Of a DNA stretch of 64,000 nucleotides, positions 30,731 through 43,059 are shown in pieces. The notes beneath the pieces were generated by a model. That model did no database searches. It had not been told where the DNA came from and saw nothing but the letters and a program-made list of their open reading frames with translations. This DNA is from Hymenopus coronatus (taxonomy: Eukaryota > Arthropoda > Insecta > Mantodea > Hymenopodidae): assembly GCA_030762935.1 (NCBI GenBank), contig CM060888.1, positions 114,835,468 through 114,899,467 of the forward strand. The letters are read 5' to 3'. Made by a program: the position numbers and the translations under genes. Numbering within the stretch: the stretch's first letter is position 1; every line of letters begins with the position of its first letter.

Positions 30731-31620
30731 CTATAGTGAGAGACTTTCTATTAAAGTTAAGTTTGTGACAAGTGGTACGTCACTTTTTCGAGCGCTGTGA
30801 TGGCTGTAATGTGACTTAATGTAAATTAATTCCTCCTTTATCCAATCCCTACATATAGCACCCGTCGCTTCAACAATCCTTTCTGCTTCGCTTTCATTTA
30901 GTTCTTGAAGTATGTTCTCTATAGTGTTAAAATTGTTACAATAATATGTGGTAGCCTGTAACCAGGTCCCGCATCTCGTAATGATCGGTTCAGGAGGAAG
31001 TAGAATTCCTGGAGCCAACTGTTTGAACAGTTTAAGCGCACCGTTTCACTCAGGCGATGCATTTGCATGCGCCAAGTATGTCACATGAATCAGTCTACTA
31101 TAAAGCAGTTTAACCCCCCCCCCTCTTGCATTAACCATATATGGGGCTGTGTCAAATAATAACAAAACTACATTTTCATACCTAATTCCCTCTGGCCATA
31201 TTAACAACATTGCATTATTGAATAATTTGTCGTTGCTATTTCTTCCACTGTTAGAAAATAAAGTCTTTGACAGTCCATTTTCACAGAACATACTGACAAT
31301 TACATTACATATAGATCGTTTACACACATCTGGAGTTTCATCCATGCAAACCCAGATTAGATTATCCTTAAAAGAATCACGAACTCCTTGTATTGTTTTT
31401 ACATAAAGTAATGGAACATAATCTTTGCGAAGAGTAGACTCAGGTTATATCCGTTTCTAAGAATGCACATAATTTAGGATGTACTAATTTACAGAGCAGA
31501 ATTTCAGCACAAGCAAAAGCTTCAAATAGGTCCTTATTAAAGGTTGACAACTAGGGGCCAGAAGTTGAACAACTTTCTTCATTTGGGATACCCGTATTGA
31601 CATTTAGCATTGACTGTTTA
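30731..31620 (-). pseudogene. hAT transposase relic related to the 44-46 kb element
   Basis: Minus-strand frames contain DETPDVCKRSICNVIVSM, LIWPEGIRYENVVLLLFDTA and TWLQATTYYCNNFNTIENIL. These correspond in order to VDKTTDAVG, MWPDGIKYDCVLLFLTDA and the matching downstream region of the hAT element at 44452-46804. Stops interrupt the reading and no terminal repeats were found. Confidence 0.65.
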
Positions 31621-31883
31621 GCACCTTTTTTTATGAAACATTTTTAAAGCGTTATTCATATGTTTTAACCAGATAAAAAGTTATTACTTAACTATCATAC
31701 CATAATAATAATACTGGCTTCTGCTTTTCCATACTCCCCTCGGTCGCCGACTTTTCCGCCTCTTTTGTCGTCACGTTGTAAATGATTCAATAAATAGGTT
31801 TAGAAGAAAAAAGTGATGTTGGTATTAAATGTGAATGTCAATTATCGTTATGCTGATAAAACATATACGTAAGGAGCTTCTAA

Positions 31884-31886
<3 letters not shown>

Positions 31887-31946
<60 letters not shown>
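31887..31946. repeat. (AT)30 microsatellite
   Basis: Sixty bases of perfect AT alternation. Confidence 0.95.
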
Positions 31947-31951
<5 letters not shown>

Positions 31952-32049
31952 GTTTAGTCTGTTTAGTTATATATCTATGATTCTATTCTTCATGTCTGTA
32001 GGTTTTAGATAACATTTAAGTAATAATAATTAAACGTTAGTTAATGTCA

Positions 32050-35000
32050 GAGTAATTATGCAATGTCGAGTCGTATTGTCCATCTTCTTTTCTTCACTCT
32101 CTTCTCGCTGCAAATCTTCATCTTCTAACTTCATTCCTGCACACCATCTTCCCTCTTCTCCTCTCCCCTAAACCGTCTCTTCCAGCGCATTTACTCTTCT
32201 TCTGTTTGGTTTCTTCCCTTTTTCCCTATTACTTCCTAATTTTTAATCTTCTATATTTTCCCCTCCGCGCTTTAATCTTCCCTCTCCTCCTCCTCCTCCT
32301 TCTTCTTCTTCTTCTTCTTCTTCTTCTTCTTCGATAATTTCGGTATCATCCATTCTGTTATTTATGGGTGATAAAATTACTCTCACTTGTGGTGGAGGTG
32401 GTGGTTGTTGTATTTGTCTTAGTCTCGTTGAATTACTTACATCTCCTATATTGTGGTTATTTATTGCTTCTACTGGTAATATTTCTTCCCAGGCTAATTT
32501 ACTAATTTTGTGTACTAAGATATGTAAGTAAGTGTTTATATACAATTTCGTTCCTCAAAATTGCATATATATAACTTCCAGGTAGAATTCCCCTTTCCTC
32601 ACTTGACTGGCATTTTTTGCACTCAAATAAGGCCTGTTCCGGGGTGTCTTGTATGCCACATTGCTCACTTATATCGTTTCTTGTTTTTCGTATTTTCATT
32701 CCAATGGGTTTTATTGGGATTACATTACAATGGTTACCTTTAAATTTATGAATTTTAAAGAGAGATTTTGTATTAATTTGGTTTTAAATTTACTTGGTGC
32801 ACAAGCATTTTTGATGTTTTAGGATTACAGTTTAATTCTTCCGTGTCCTAATAAATAATGAAACATTCCCTTGGTTGAATATGTCTAAATTGCAACCTTT
32901 CTGAGATGTTATTAACATTTTGAAAAGCTCTTCTTCCCGCCTTAATATTCTCCCATTCATTTTGTCACTCTCTTCTTAATCTAATTTTTATGTCTTTATC
33001 GTTTAGCAGTGTGTGCCTATTATATGCCGTATTTTATATAAACATTACGTTTTTAAGCCAAATGATCGCACCTCTTAGCTTAATAGGATAATCTATTGGC
33101 CATATGCCCAGAGCAACTAATAATGCCATAGTGGGTGAAGTGCTAGACGCTTCTGTGTATCTTAGTAAAACCTTTTTCTGTCCTCTTTGTAATAGCGATT
33201 TTATCATAACATGAAAAATACGAGTCGCCCATATTGCTGCACCGTAAGTAATTATCGATGCGAAGACAGTGGTATGGTACGATGTTACTGCATTAAACGG
33301 TATTCTAATCCGAGATTGAACTATTCTCGCTAATTTCATCATAATGGATTCGGATTTTGCTCTCACGTAGACAGTATGGTGACTAAAATGTAATTTATTG
33401 CCAATGAGTATGCCCAAATATTTTACCGTTCTTTGCCGTCAAATATTTTGGCTGATGTGTTTAATTGTAGGATCCCATTTAAGCGCACCTTTATCATGTA
33501 GGATGCTTTCGCAGGAACTATTTGAAGTTTGTTGTGTTGCATCAGTTATGCAAGGTTGTCATTAGGTTTGCACCTTTGACTTTACTTGATTCCTACTCTC
33601 ACCCTCTGTAAGAAACAATATGTCAGCCGCATAGAAAATGGTTTCTTTTACATTGATGATATAAATTAACTCATCTAGAGTTTATAGTATTAAGTCCTAA
33701 AATGTTGGGCCTATTATCGACCCTTGGGGGAACTCTTTGGTAATGTTCCGTAGAATTTTATTTTTAGCACCTTCACCTTTAATATACATTCTTCTACTTT
33801 TGCAATAGTCCATTAGCATAATATAGAGACATTTAGGAAAACCTTTTATTCAATCTTTCGAGTAAAACGGGCCATCATATGTTGTCAAAAGCCCCAGATA
33901 TGCCAATGAAAATGCCAATTACATATTTTGATTGAGATGATTTTACTGAAACAATAAGTTTATGTATAGCGTTTTCGGTTAACATCCTTTTCTAAAGCCG
34001 TATTGTTTATTATTGAGACCAATCATTACTCTGTATTCTTTCGTTTACATATTAGTTCTTCAAAACGTTTACCTAGGGTGTTTAGTAAACAAATAGGACT
34101 ATAAGATTTAGGTTCCTTAGAATCTTTTTCTGGGCTCTTCTTTAGAATAATTACTTTGGCTTCTTTCCAGCCTCATGGAAATCGACCTTGCCGTATACAT
34201 CCATTAAGTAATTTAAAGAGATGAATAGTAATTTTGTATTTCAAATTTATAAGTTACTCATTTACTATACCATCTGGCCATGCCTGTTTTTTTTTCTTCT
34301 TTTTTAATTTTCTAATAACTAGCTTAATTTCCGGTATACCAAAAGGAAGAATCTTTTTTATAATGATTTAATAATTCTAGTCTCTTCTGAATATGCAAAT
34401 TGCTATCTTTTTCTCTATCATCCTGGGGTAGCAACTTCTCTGATAGGGTGTTAACTGAACTTATCCAGTCTGTGGTTATATTGACATCGTCTCTTTTGAG
34501 CGTGGTCAATATTTTAGGTTTTTTAATCTTGTCCTAATAATTTTGTAAAGGGACCCCCCCCCCATATATTTGTTTCTAAATCTGTCTATACAAAGTGTTT
34601 CCAGCAATTTTATCTTGTTTCGTTTAATAACAGTTTGTATTTATAGCTTCTATAATTTTCTAAGTTCCTCTCCCTTATTATTGCTACCGTTGATTTCTGA
34701 TATATTCTTCGCCAACTTTCTCATTCTACTTCTGGCTTTTTGTGGTTCGCCTGTCCATATCTTATCATAGTATTTGGTCTTGTTTTACTTATTGTATTCT
34801 GTATTGCTTTCACTGGATTTAAGGCGTCTCTGTCTGCGAATGTTCCTTCATAACTAAGGAGTAATTTGTCATATTCATATCACAATAGATCCCAATTTAT
34901 TAGTGTAAGGTTGTAATTTTTTTCTCCCATAGTCTCTTGATGTGTTGGTTGATTTAAGTTACATTTAAAATATAAGGCGATGAAGATAAATCCTGATCTA

Positions 35001-36856
35001 CATCCCAATTATATATTTTGTTTACAGCTAACTGGTTGCATAAAGGTAAATCCAAATTGGATGTTGCACCGCTCGATTTTCAAATGTTGGAGGATTCTTG
35101 GTCGATTTAGAATTTCCAGAATTTAGTTCCGATATCACTTCCTCCATTTTCTCGCCTCTCGCATCCTTAAAGCTGTTATACCACCACCCTGATTTGGCAT
35201 TTGCATCAGAAGTATAAATTTGTTCTAAGCTGTTAAAAGTTCTACATATTTGTTTAATTTGATTTAAATATGGTTCGATTTCGTGGCTATATTGAAAGTA
35301 TTGATTGGTAAGTATAAATTTACCAGAATCATAAGTTATTTCAATACAATTTGCAAATTGCGCAATATTAACTACTTGTAGATTTGGATTATATATAATT
35401 ATTGCAGTCATTGGTACTTCGCCAACACATACTCCCTTGCTCTAGCTGGAATATAACACAATTTACCTTGGTTTGCATAAGGTTCCTGTATGCATAAAAT
35501 ATCTTAACTCTTCCGCTGTTTTATTTAATTTAGACTTAACATGTCTGTTGTGCCGTGCGTTTAACTGTGCGATATTTAGCCATTTATAAGATTATGCGTA
35601 GTCTGCCATTTTGTCTTTGTAATGGTATGTAACCTGCGTTGGCGAAAGAGTGATGCTTTGTTCCAATTCTGAATTCTTGTTCGGTAATTAATCGTACATT
35701 CCTTACTCTATTATCATTATTATTAGCGTTTTTATCGTTAATAATATTGTTATTTTTTCTAGGATTTAATCTAGAATTTGTCTGGTTGTGTTATTAGATT
35801 TAAAAAGACTTGTAGGATCTGGAGTGGGTTTAGTTTTGGAGTAGTTCCATTATTTAAAGAAGGTACTAAGGTATACTGAAGAAATGTCCTGAGTTGTGGT
35901 TAGTTTGGGATTTATGAGCATTTGGCTTCTTTGCAAAAGCTTTATTTTTAAACAGAATATTCCATGATTGTGTGGGTATGCTAGGAAATAGAAGTCTGAT
36001 AGGTTAATTTTTCTGAAAATTTTTGGAGTGGTAATTCCATCGCGTCTTATGTGTGTGTAACAATTAGGACAATTTTGGCTACTATCAAAACAATCTTACC
36101 ATGGGAAAGTACGAAGTGGTTATGTACATTTCGTTGAGATATAAATCATCATATGTTGCTTTTAGTAGTTTTAGAAGTTCTTCCGGATCAGTTGGTAAGT
36201 TTTGCGATTTTAGGTCTAGACGATCTATAGCACCAAGTACTGGAAACATTATAGTGTGGCCATTTTCATGCAAATGTCTTATTACATAACGTAACGCTGC
36301 AATTAAAGTTGTTCTTTCTTCCAAGCGGCTCAGTTTTAAAGTAGCTTCAAAAGTCCGTATAAATCTGTCCCAGGTTCATCGCCTCTGCTATGCCAGCGTT
36401 CTTGTCAGCAGCTTGTAGTGTATTATCTGCCATTTCCTGTTGTTTTAAAGCTGAGATTTCATTCTGGACTAAATTATAATTTAATACATATTCTCTTCAA
36501 TGATTTCTTCTTTTTTATCCTCCATACTCCATGTGTCTTTGTATTTTTTCTTTCTTTTTTCTTCTCTTCCACCATAAGGCATTTAAAAAGGTTCCTCGTT
36601 TTTCATTTTCTGCCTTACCGTAATTTATCTGCTCTTCTTCCTCGTTTTCTTCTCCTGCTCCGCAGGTTTTTACCATCTTCTTTAATATTGTCTTTTCTTT
36701 ATCCTCTTCATTTGATTCTTCATCAGTAATGTAACTCATTACATCATAATCCACTTCTAATTTCTTTTTATACCTATGGTCTATTTTATGTATTCTTAAT
36801 TTAGGGGGTATTTCTGGTTGAGCTTCTGTTTCATTTATAATGGTTATTGCTCTCAA
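32050..36856 (-). mobile_element. R1-like non-LTR retrotransposon, minus strand
   Basis: Reading downward from 37645, the order is ORF1, then an APE-type endonuclease, the reverse transcriptase and a Cys/His tail. Endonuclease: DANAKSGWW near 35220-35190. RT: GISGAFDN near 33910 for motif A, and a YADD-equivalent that reads YAAD at 33622-33636. Downstream RT part: frame 33417-33034, MGILIGNKLHFSHH onwards. C-terminal tail: CGIQDTPEQALFECKKC near 32650. The overall arrangement and length (about 5.5 kb) fit an R1/jockey-type arthropod LINE. Many stops are present. Confidence 0.75.
32280..32332 (+). repeat. (CTC)n(CTT)n microsatellite
   Basis: A run of CTC units passes into about ten CTT units. 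Confidence 0.9.
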
Positions 36857-36860
36857 ACCT

Positions 36861-36970
36861 GATAGAGAGGCCTCTGAGCAAACTTAAGCAGGCTTTCACG
36901 CCCAGTATAGAATGGGACGTCGAGAACCACAACAGTTAAAGAGCGTTCATAAATAAAACGCCATTTCATT
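36861..36970 (+). mobile_element. SINE family A, 3' fragment inside the R1-like LINE
   Basis: It matches the last 110 bp of the 8.5-kb SINE, including CACGCCCAGTATAGAATGGG and the end CGCCATTTCATT. It splits the LINE ORF1. Confidence 0.75.
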
Positions 36971-36975
36971 GCTGA

Positions 36976-37645
36976 AATAAAAGTCGAGTTATTTATCTCT
37001 AATTGGGTAAAATTATTAGTTAAAACATCTGTTTGGGTACACTACTTTATAATTTATTGACCTTAATTTAATTTTATGGGCTATTACTGTCTTTGATTTC
37101 TTCTCATTTTACTTGGGGTGTTTCTTTTACGGGTTTTCTTAGCACCTAGCCGTTGTATATCCATAATCCGTTCTAGGGACTACCCTTTCCCACATTAATT
37201 TATACCTATGTAGGACAATCTTGTTTTCCTCCATACCTTTCTACGTTCACACGGTATGCACTTTGTCTTTCTTTATGATTACACTCTTTCATCTCGAATC
37301 CACTTTCTCTACAGTGACCAGATATAGCGTCCTGGTGGTTGCCAAATTTGGCCGCATGACCATAGTCCAAAACATTTCAAACATTTGGACACAGAGATAA
37401 AATCTTTAATATTTATTGCTTGGAAACCAATAAACTGTTTATTTTTTTAAAATTATTAATTTTCTCAGCCTTGGAGAAACTTCAACCACGTGGTGTACTG
37501 TGGCTCTATTGCTGTGTGCTGTTTTGAATCTAAACTTAGTTTCCTTTTCTAAATCCTCTTTGGAAATGTCCTGATCTAGATTCTGTAGGTAAATATTATC
37601 TTTCAATTCCTCTTCTTTTGCTTCTGCCAAAATGTTATACATGAT
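36976..37645 (-). pseudogene. R1-like LINE, ORF1 (Gag-like) upstream part
   Basis: The frame at 37642-37439 contains HHVVEVSPRLRKLIILKK, a hallmark of ORF1 proteins in R1/jockey-type elements. It is followed near 37390-37330 by a decayed CCHC knuckle region starting SVSKCLKC. The upstream edge at about 37645 abuts gypsy gag sequence. Confidence 0.7.
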
Positions 37646-38480
37646 AAGGCTTCTCGGACGACGTAACTGGACGGAAGGTTCACCAGAGCTTTGGCCGCTA
37701 ATTGTTCGATGACCACTGCAAACTCCTGCAGTGTCTCTCCTGGTGGCTGTTGTCTCAACTTGAGCTGACTGTAATAAGCTGCGGCCAAGCTATGGTTCCC
37801 TAAGGGTTCTCGAGAGCCACCCAGATATCTCCGGATGACGCGGATGTCAGAATCGTGTTCAAGACTTAAGCCGCCTGCCCCTGGAGGCTGGTTGTCAATT
37901 GCTTCCTCTTTTGCCGACCAACGGTTATGGGCAGCGACAACAGCGAGCTGTGGGCGGAAGAATTGGAACTTTGACCCACCGTCTTATTTAGGTGGCTTGA
38001 TACGCGCCGATGTTGCGTCGCATCCAGGCATCTCGAAATTCATGTCCTTAAGTCTTCCGTTAAGCATTACTACTATTATGGCGTTCACTTCCTTGGTGCT
38101 GCTGTCGGGGTTTCCCTCCATGGAACCAACGCGCTCCCCGAAGTTTTCCAGGGCATCAACACTGTGATCAAGACTCTTTATCGTTCCCCATAGCTCTTCC
38201 ACATTTCCTCCCAGCTCCGCCATGTCCTTCGCGCGGACAGCTGTTCATTTATTTTGCTTGAGAGTTCCGTTTTCACTTTCTCCATGTCGAGTTGCATTTC
38301 TTCCATCTTCTCCTTTCCGTCCTGGTCTTCATTTCTTCCATGCCAGTGTTTACACTCTTTACCTCAGATTTTATTTTGGTCTCCATTTTCTCCATGCCAG
38401 ACTTCATGGCCTGTAATTCACTTAAACAATTGTTAAACTACTTGCCCCATTGCGATGTATAATCCCGCTCCTGATACCAA
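37646..38480 (-). pseudogene. Ty3/gypsy element 1, gag region and primer-binding site
   Basis: Minus-strand frames give AAAYYSQLKLRQQPPGETLQ near 37780-37730 and an N-terminal part with KDMNFEMPGCDATSARIKPP near 38050-37990, both matching gag of gypsy element 2 in order. Just inside the LTR (38480 downward) the minus strand reads TGGTATCAGGAGCGGGATT, which resembles the complement of a tRNA-Leu 3' end and so a primer-binding site. The reading is broken. Confidence 0.7.
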
Positions 38481-38881
38481 TGTTACAAATAACACCGGTT
38501 TCAATTAAATTCACTTTATTGGTCACTAGAGCACTATGTGTCACTGAGTTCACATCACTTTCTCAGCAAGCGTCACTCACTAGATTGGTATTTAACTCAC
38601 TTCACTTAGTTCACGTTACCACTTTTCACATCAGTTCACTTTGCTCTTTGGCATTTGTCTTCCCTTTATATAGTTTGTACTGGCCTCCGAAGGTTCCAGG
38701 CTAAGAAATTAAGAGCACATTACGCTTTGTCCATTGGAAGAGGAATGTTCTCAGCTTGGAAAAAAGAGAGTTTGAGAGGTTTTGTAGGGAAACACACAAA
38801 GGCCTATGTTTACCTGGCTATTGTGTCCGTTTGTTCTATTGTCAGGCCAGGTGCTGCTTAGGCTGGCACACTGTTGTTACA
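38481..38881 (-). mobile_element. Ty3/gypsy element 1, 5' LTR
   Basis: A 401-bp LTR with TG...CA termini: the minus strand begins TGTAACAACAG and ends GTTATTTGTAACA. A primer-binding-site-like sequence adjoins it. The partner LTR is at 22640-22979. Confidence 0.85.
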
Positions 38882-39267
38882 GTATTTATGACTATATTTC
38901 AGGCTCTTATGATCTTTACAGTTCTTGTTGTGCCATGATGAACGCTCACTTTAATTATAGTTATTCATTGCATACATTAAGAACCTTTTTTTTTTTTTTT
39001 TTTTATTTTCTTATAACTCTACGTTCTTTAACTTGGTTCAGCTACTTTTTATGCAGTCTTAATGTTATAATGGATTGTTTCGTTGCCATTAAATGGTAGG
39101 CTGCTCATTGAATCTTGCATGTAGTCTAGATGTTTGTTACATTTGGGATATCAGACTTGTGTTTGTATTAAATAAATATTATTGCAAATTTAAATTTTAG
39201 CCCCATGGCCAAAGGCTATTATTATTGTTTCTATCTTTATTCAATTGTCATCAAACTAATGTGAATT
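38882..39267. other. Intron 1 sequence with T run
   Basis: Contains a T run of about 20 bases near 38987-39006. Nothing else recognised. Confidence 0.4.
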
Positions 39268-40110
39268 TTTACTTTCTCTATATGTACCATGTACATAGTG
39301 TATAGAGAAGGTATTGCACTCCACCAACAAATTTGATACCGAGATTTCACTGGAAATATATGTTTTAGGTTCCCCTGTATCCAAAAAAAGTATTTTCAGA
39401 AAAAGGTCCATGTGTGTGTGTGTGTCTGTGAACACGATAATTCAAAAACAAAAAGTCGATAAAATACCTAACTTGGTATTTAAGTTTAGTATCTTCCAAG
39501 GATGCGACACTAAGATTTTGAGAGACATCTCCCCGCCCCAAACTACCGTTTACATGGCACTTTTTTCGAAAATTTTGATTTTCTAAGAAATGGCTCTTAG
39601 CGATTTTAATTAAAATATTGTATATTAAAGATATTTACCTTACAAATAAAATGTATATTTTGAATTTTCTGGGAATAGCCTCTGAAGACTACTTTATTCC
39701 GGGTCAATTTTACTGAATTTTGCATAACTGCTAAACCGTAAGAGATGGACAAAAACTTACCACACAACAAATGTAGAGCACCTTGAAACACACAATATAT
39801 GTTATATACGTTTTTTTCATGGAGTTGATTGTTTTTGAGATATTCCTTGGTTTTGGTTTCAGCTATAAAAAACTCATACTTTCTCATACAGGACTTTGTG
39901 AACTCGTGTCCATACAAACAAAGGAACTTCAGTTACATAGCAACCAGCTTTTGACTATCACTTTAACCTATGGTTCCCCCTTATTTCACTTCTACTAATA
40001 AGGAAGCAAGTAATAAGACTATTTCTGCTAATTTTTTCTCGATTAGATGAAGTAAATAGAATAATTTGTTGCAGAGATGTAGAGAAAGTCATGTGAATGG
40101 AACACATCAT
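39268..40110 (+). repeat. 0.85-kb repeat family, near-complete copy
   Basis: It opens TTTTTACTTTCTCTATATG at 39266 with the GTACATAGTGTATAGAG palindrome, contains a (TG)n block near 39412-39426, and ends GTAGAGAAAGTCATGTGAAT near 40079-40098. A 90-codon open frame at 39314-39586 spans the same segment as in the 12.9-kb copy. Confidence 0.88.
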
Positions 40111-40361
40111 ATTTCTAAAAATGTTAATAAAACCAGCTTAATTCTCAGGGTGAAAAAGTGTAACAGAATGATTTATTTCACATCAGTTGAGAAAATTGTG
40201 CTTTTAATGTATTTTGTAGTACCTGGTTGGATATTTGCATATCTGAAAATTTAATGATTATATACTTTTGTTTGTTGAGAAATTCATTACATTTCAGCTG
40301 TTAATATATAACTTGCTTTCAAGTGTGTTTAAATGTATGCTGATGCATTATTTATTTGCAG

Positions 40362-40550
40362 GAATATATCATACGTGTTCAACGGGGTCCTCTCCCAGAT
40401 AAATCGTGGCATATCTACAAACGGTACAATGATTTTGTCTCGCTCCACAATGCCTTGCAGATTTCAGGACTCAACCTGCCACTTCCTCCAAAGAAACTCA
40501 TTGGGAACATGGACAGGGAGTTCATAGCTGAAAGACAGTCAGGCCTTCAG
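40362..40550 (+). CDS. PXK: PXK, second coding exon (N-terminal and central PX domain)
   Basis: The acceptor TTATTTGCAG|GAATAT and donor CTTCAG|GTGAAC bound 63 in-frame codons, phase 0 at both ends, matching the phase of exon 1. The peptide begins EYIIRVQRG and carries KRYNDF (the R-R/K-Y-x-D-F segment that contacts phosphoinositide in PX domains). It then has LPLPPKKLIGNMDREF, a near-identical hallmark of PXK, and closes with IAERQSGLQ, where the arginine helix begins. The PX domain normally finishes 50-60 residues later, so the next exon is required. It was not recognised in the remaining 23.4 kb. Confidence 0.92.
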
Positions 40551-40900
40551 GTGAACATTAACAAATGAATATGGGAACCATTCCAAGTAATGTGTAAGCA
40601 CTTTTCAGCCTTTTTGTTTCCTCCTCCTTTTTTATCTGCAAATATCTCTTACACATTATCAATCCCTTGAGTGTCCACACTGCATATTTTATTTCAACAG
40701 ACATTGCCACTATTTGTGAGTATTGTATTCCCTCTTTAGAGTTGTTTTCAAAGCAGCTTACATGTTATCATTTTAATACTCTGCTTATATTTAGCATGGA
40801 TAAATGGGTATGCTTATGATTAGAAGGCTTTCAGATGACTGTGATTGTACCAAAGAAATTCTAGTTGTAATAAAAAGCTTATGTAACAAGAAATAATTTT
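40551..40900. other. Start of PXK intron 2
   Basis: The intron opens GTGAAC. No feature recognised in this stretch. The intron continues past the window end unless a short unrecognised exon is present. Confidence 0.5.
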
Positions 40901-40905
40901 AGATC

Positions 40906-41085
40906 TTGTGGTTTACTGGTTTACCAGAAAATGCATGTCATTTGGGGAGTTTAATGTTATGTCAGCATGTTACTATGGTAGCTCAGTGGTTAATGAAACC
41001 AGGTGATCTGTGGTTCAAATCCCAGCTATGGCATTGCATTTTTCGTTCTGACTCTAGCCATCCAACTGCTGTCCTACCCACAGAT
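40906..41085 (+). mobile_element. SINE family C copy
   Basis: TGTGGTTTACTGGTTTACC leads into a tRNA-like part with A box GGTAGCTCAGTGG near 40976 and B box GGTTCAAATCCC near 41011. A GGCATTGCATTTTTC tail follows, the same order as the 17.6-kb copy. Confidence 0.75.
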
Positions 41086-41284
41086 TCTGTGGAAAAAACA
41101 AAAAACATTAATTGATCTCATATAAATTTATAAATTCATTGTGGAAAATATGTTTTATGGTGACTATTGCATACATAGAGGCATTCATTTATCGTGTATG
41201 ATTTTACTACCTGGGCATTATTTTGTTTTGTACCATTTATCACTAGGTCATTTTTTTAAATAATGTTGTCAGGTTATTATAACT

Positions 41285-42035
41285 CTCTATAGTACATATA
41301 TACACATACATAGTAGATAGAGGAAGTATTGTATTCCACCTAAAAATTTGATACTAAGAATGCACTTGAAATATATAAATGTTTTGAGATTCCGTAAATC
41401 CAAAAAAAGCATTTAGGAGTATGTCCATGAGAGGGAGAGGAAGGGGGGAGAGATATTCTTTAAAGAAAATTCCCCATCCAAAACTACCCTTTATATGGAA
41501 AATTTTATGAAAATTTTGATTTTCTCAAAAATAGCTAACGATTTTGACTTAATTACAGCATATTAAAGAAACCTTTATTATTTACATGAAAACTAAAGTG
41601 TATATCTTGAATTTCCTGGGAAATTAGTCCCTGAAGTCCTCTTCGTTCTGAATGACTTTTGCATAACTGGTAAACCTTAAGAGATAGACAAAAAGTTACT
41701 ACAAAAAAAATGTAAATCTCACCAAAACACACATTTTATGTCCTTAACTTTATTTTTGTTTCCGAGATATTGCTTGTATTAGTTTCAATTTTGAAATACT
41801 TTACTCAGACAAGACATAGCCCATACTACTTTTGTTTTACTCCTGGCCAAGCAAAGAAGCAAATTTCAATCACAATTTCATTGTGACAGCTTTTAAAGCA
41901 TTTTACTATCGCTTTAGCATAGTGCATTCCTTCTGTTCCCTTCTACCTATAAGGAACTAAGTAATAATAACATTCTGCTAATGCCTATCTTGATTAGTAT
42001 GGTGCAGAAAGAATAAATATAATCTTTTTCCTTTC
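41285..42035 (+). repeat. 0.85-kb repeat family copy (tandem cluster, first)
   Basis: The head near 41286-41345 includes ATAGTAGATAGAGGAAGTAT, with a CCAAAACTACCCTTTATATG block near 41478. The tail ATTAGTATGGTGCAGAAAG lies near 41993. The (TG)n part is replaced by a purine-rich stretch. Confidence 0.75.
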
Positions 42036-42770
42036 TGTAGCCCATTCATACATACAATGTACATAGTAGCTAGAGAAGGTATTGTATTCCACCCCAAAAT
42101 TCTACGTCAAGATTTCACCAGATATATATGTTTTTGGATCCTCTGAGTCTGAAAAAAGCATTTTTACAAAACATGTCGTGTGTGTGCGAGCGTGCATGCA
42201 CCCTTTACATGGAAAAATTTATGAAATTGTTTTTTTCTCAAAAATGGCTCAAACGATTTTGACTAAAATACTGTATATTTAAGATATTTAATCATAAATA
42301 AAATATAAATTTTGAATTTTCTGGGAATAGCTTCTGAAAATCTCTTTGTTCTGGATGAGTTTTGCGGAATTTTCATCACAGTTAAACTGTAAAAGAGATA
42401 GACAAAAACTTACTACATAAAGAATGTAGTTTTGATTAAAACACATCATTTATTTGATGCTCGATTTTCTTGTAGAATTGACTGTTTGATTTCAATTTTA
42501 AACTACCATAATTTTTCTTAACTAGACTAGGCAATGGGAACCGAACCTCAATTGTTTCACATGACGACCAGCTTTTAAAACATTTGATATCGCATTAACC
42601 TAATGTATTCCCTTATTTTCCTTCTACTTAGTAAGAGCAAGTAATAAGACCAATTCTGCTAATGGTTATTTTGATTAGCATGATGTAGATAAAAGAATGA
42701 TCTTTTGTAAGAATAGTCAATAAGTGGAACAGCTAGAGAAAGTTATGTGAGTGGAACACATCAGATATTT
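42036..42770 (+). repeat. 0.85-kb repeat family copy (tandem cluster, second)
   Basis: The head has GTAGCTAGAGAAGGTATTG near 42066 and the tail has AGAAAGTTATGTGAGTGGAAC near 42735. A segment between the (TG)n and ACCCTTTACATGG blocks is deleted. Confidence 0.75.
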
Positions 42771-43059
42771 TTAAGAAGTTTGTGTTTAGAACAGCTAGAA
42801 AAAGGCATGTAATACATCAAATTGTTTTTTCTTTCTAGAATTTAACATTTTATGGTCAAATCTTTGCGTGAAGATTTAAATTCATATTTTATTTATGAAA
42901 TACTCCAGATAAATATTCCATGGTCTGATCTTCCCAGATAAATCATCTTGCTCTGCTCAAGAATTTATTGCTTAGGCTAGAAGTCTTATGATATTACATG
43001 TAATAAAAAGGGGCTAAATTGATGTTACTACATTTATTTGAGCTGTCCAACAACTTTTA

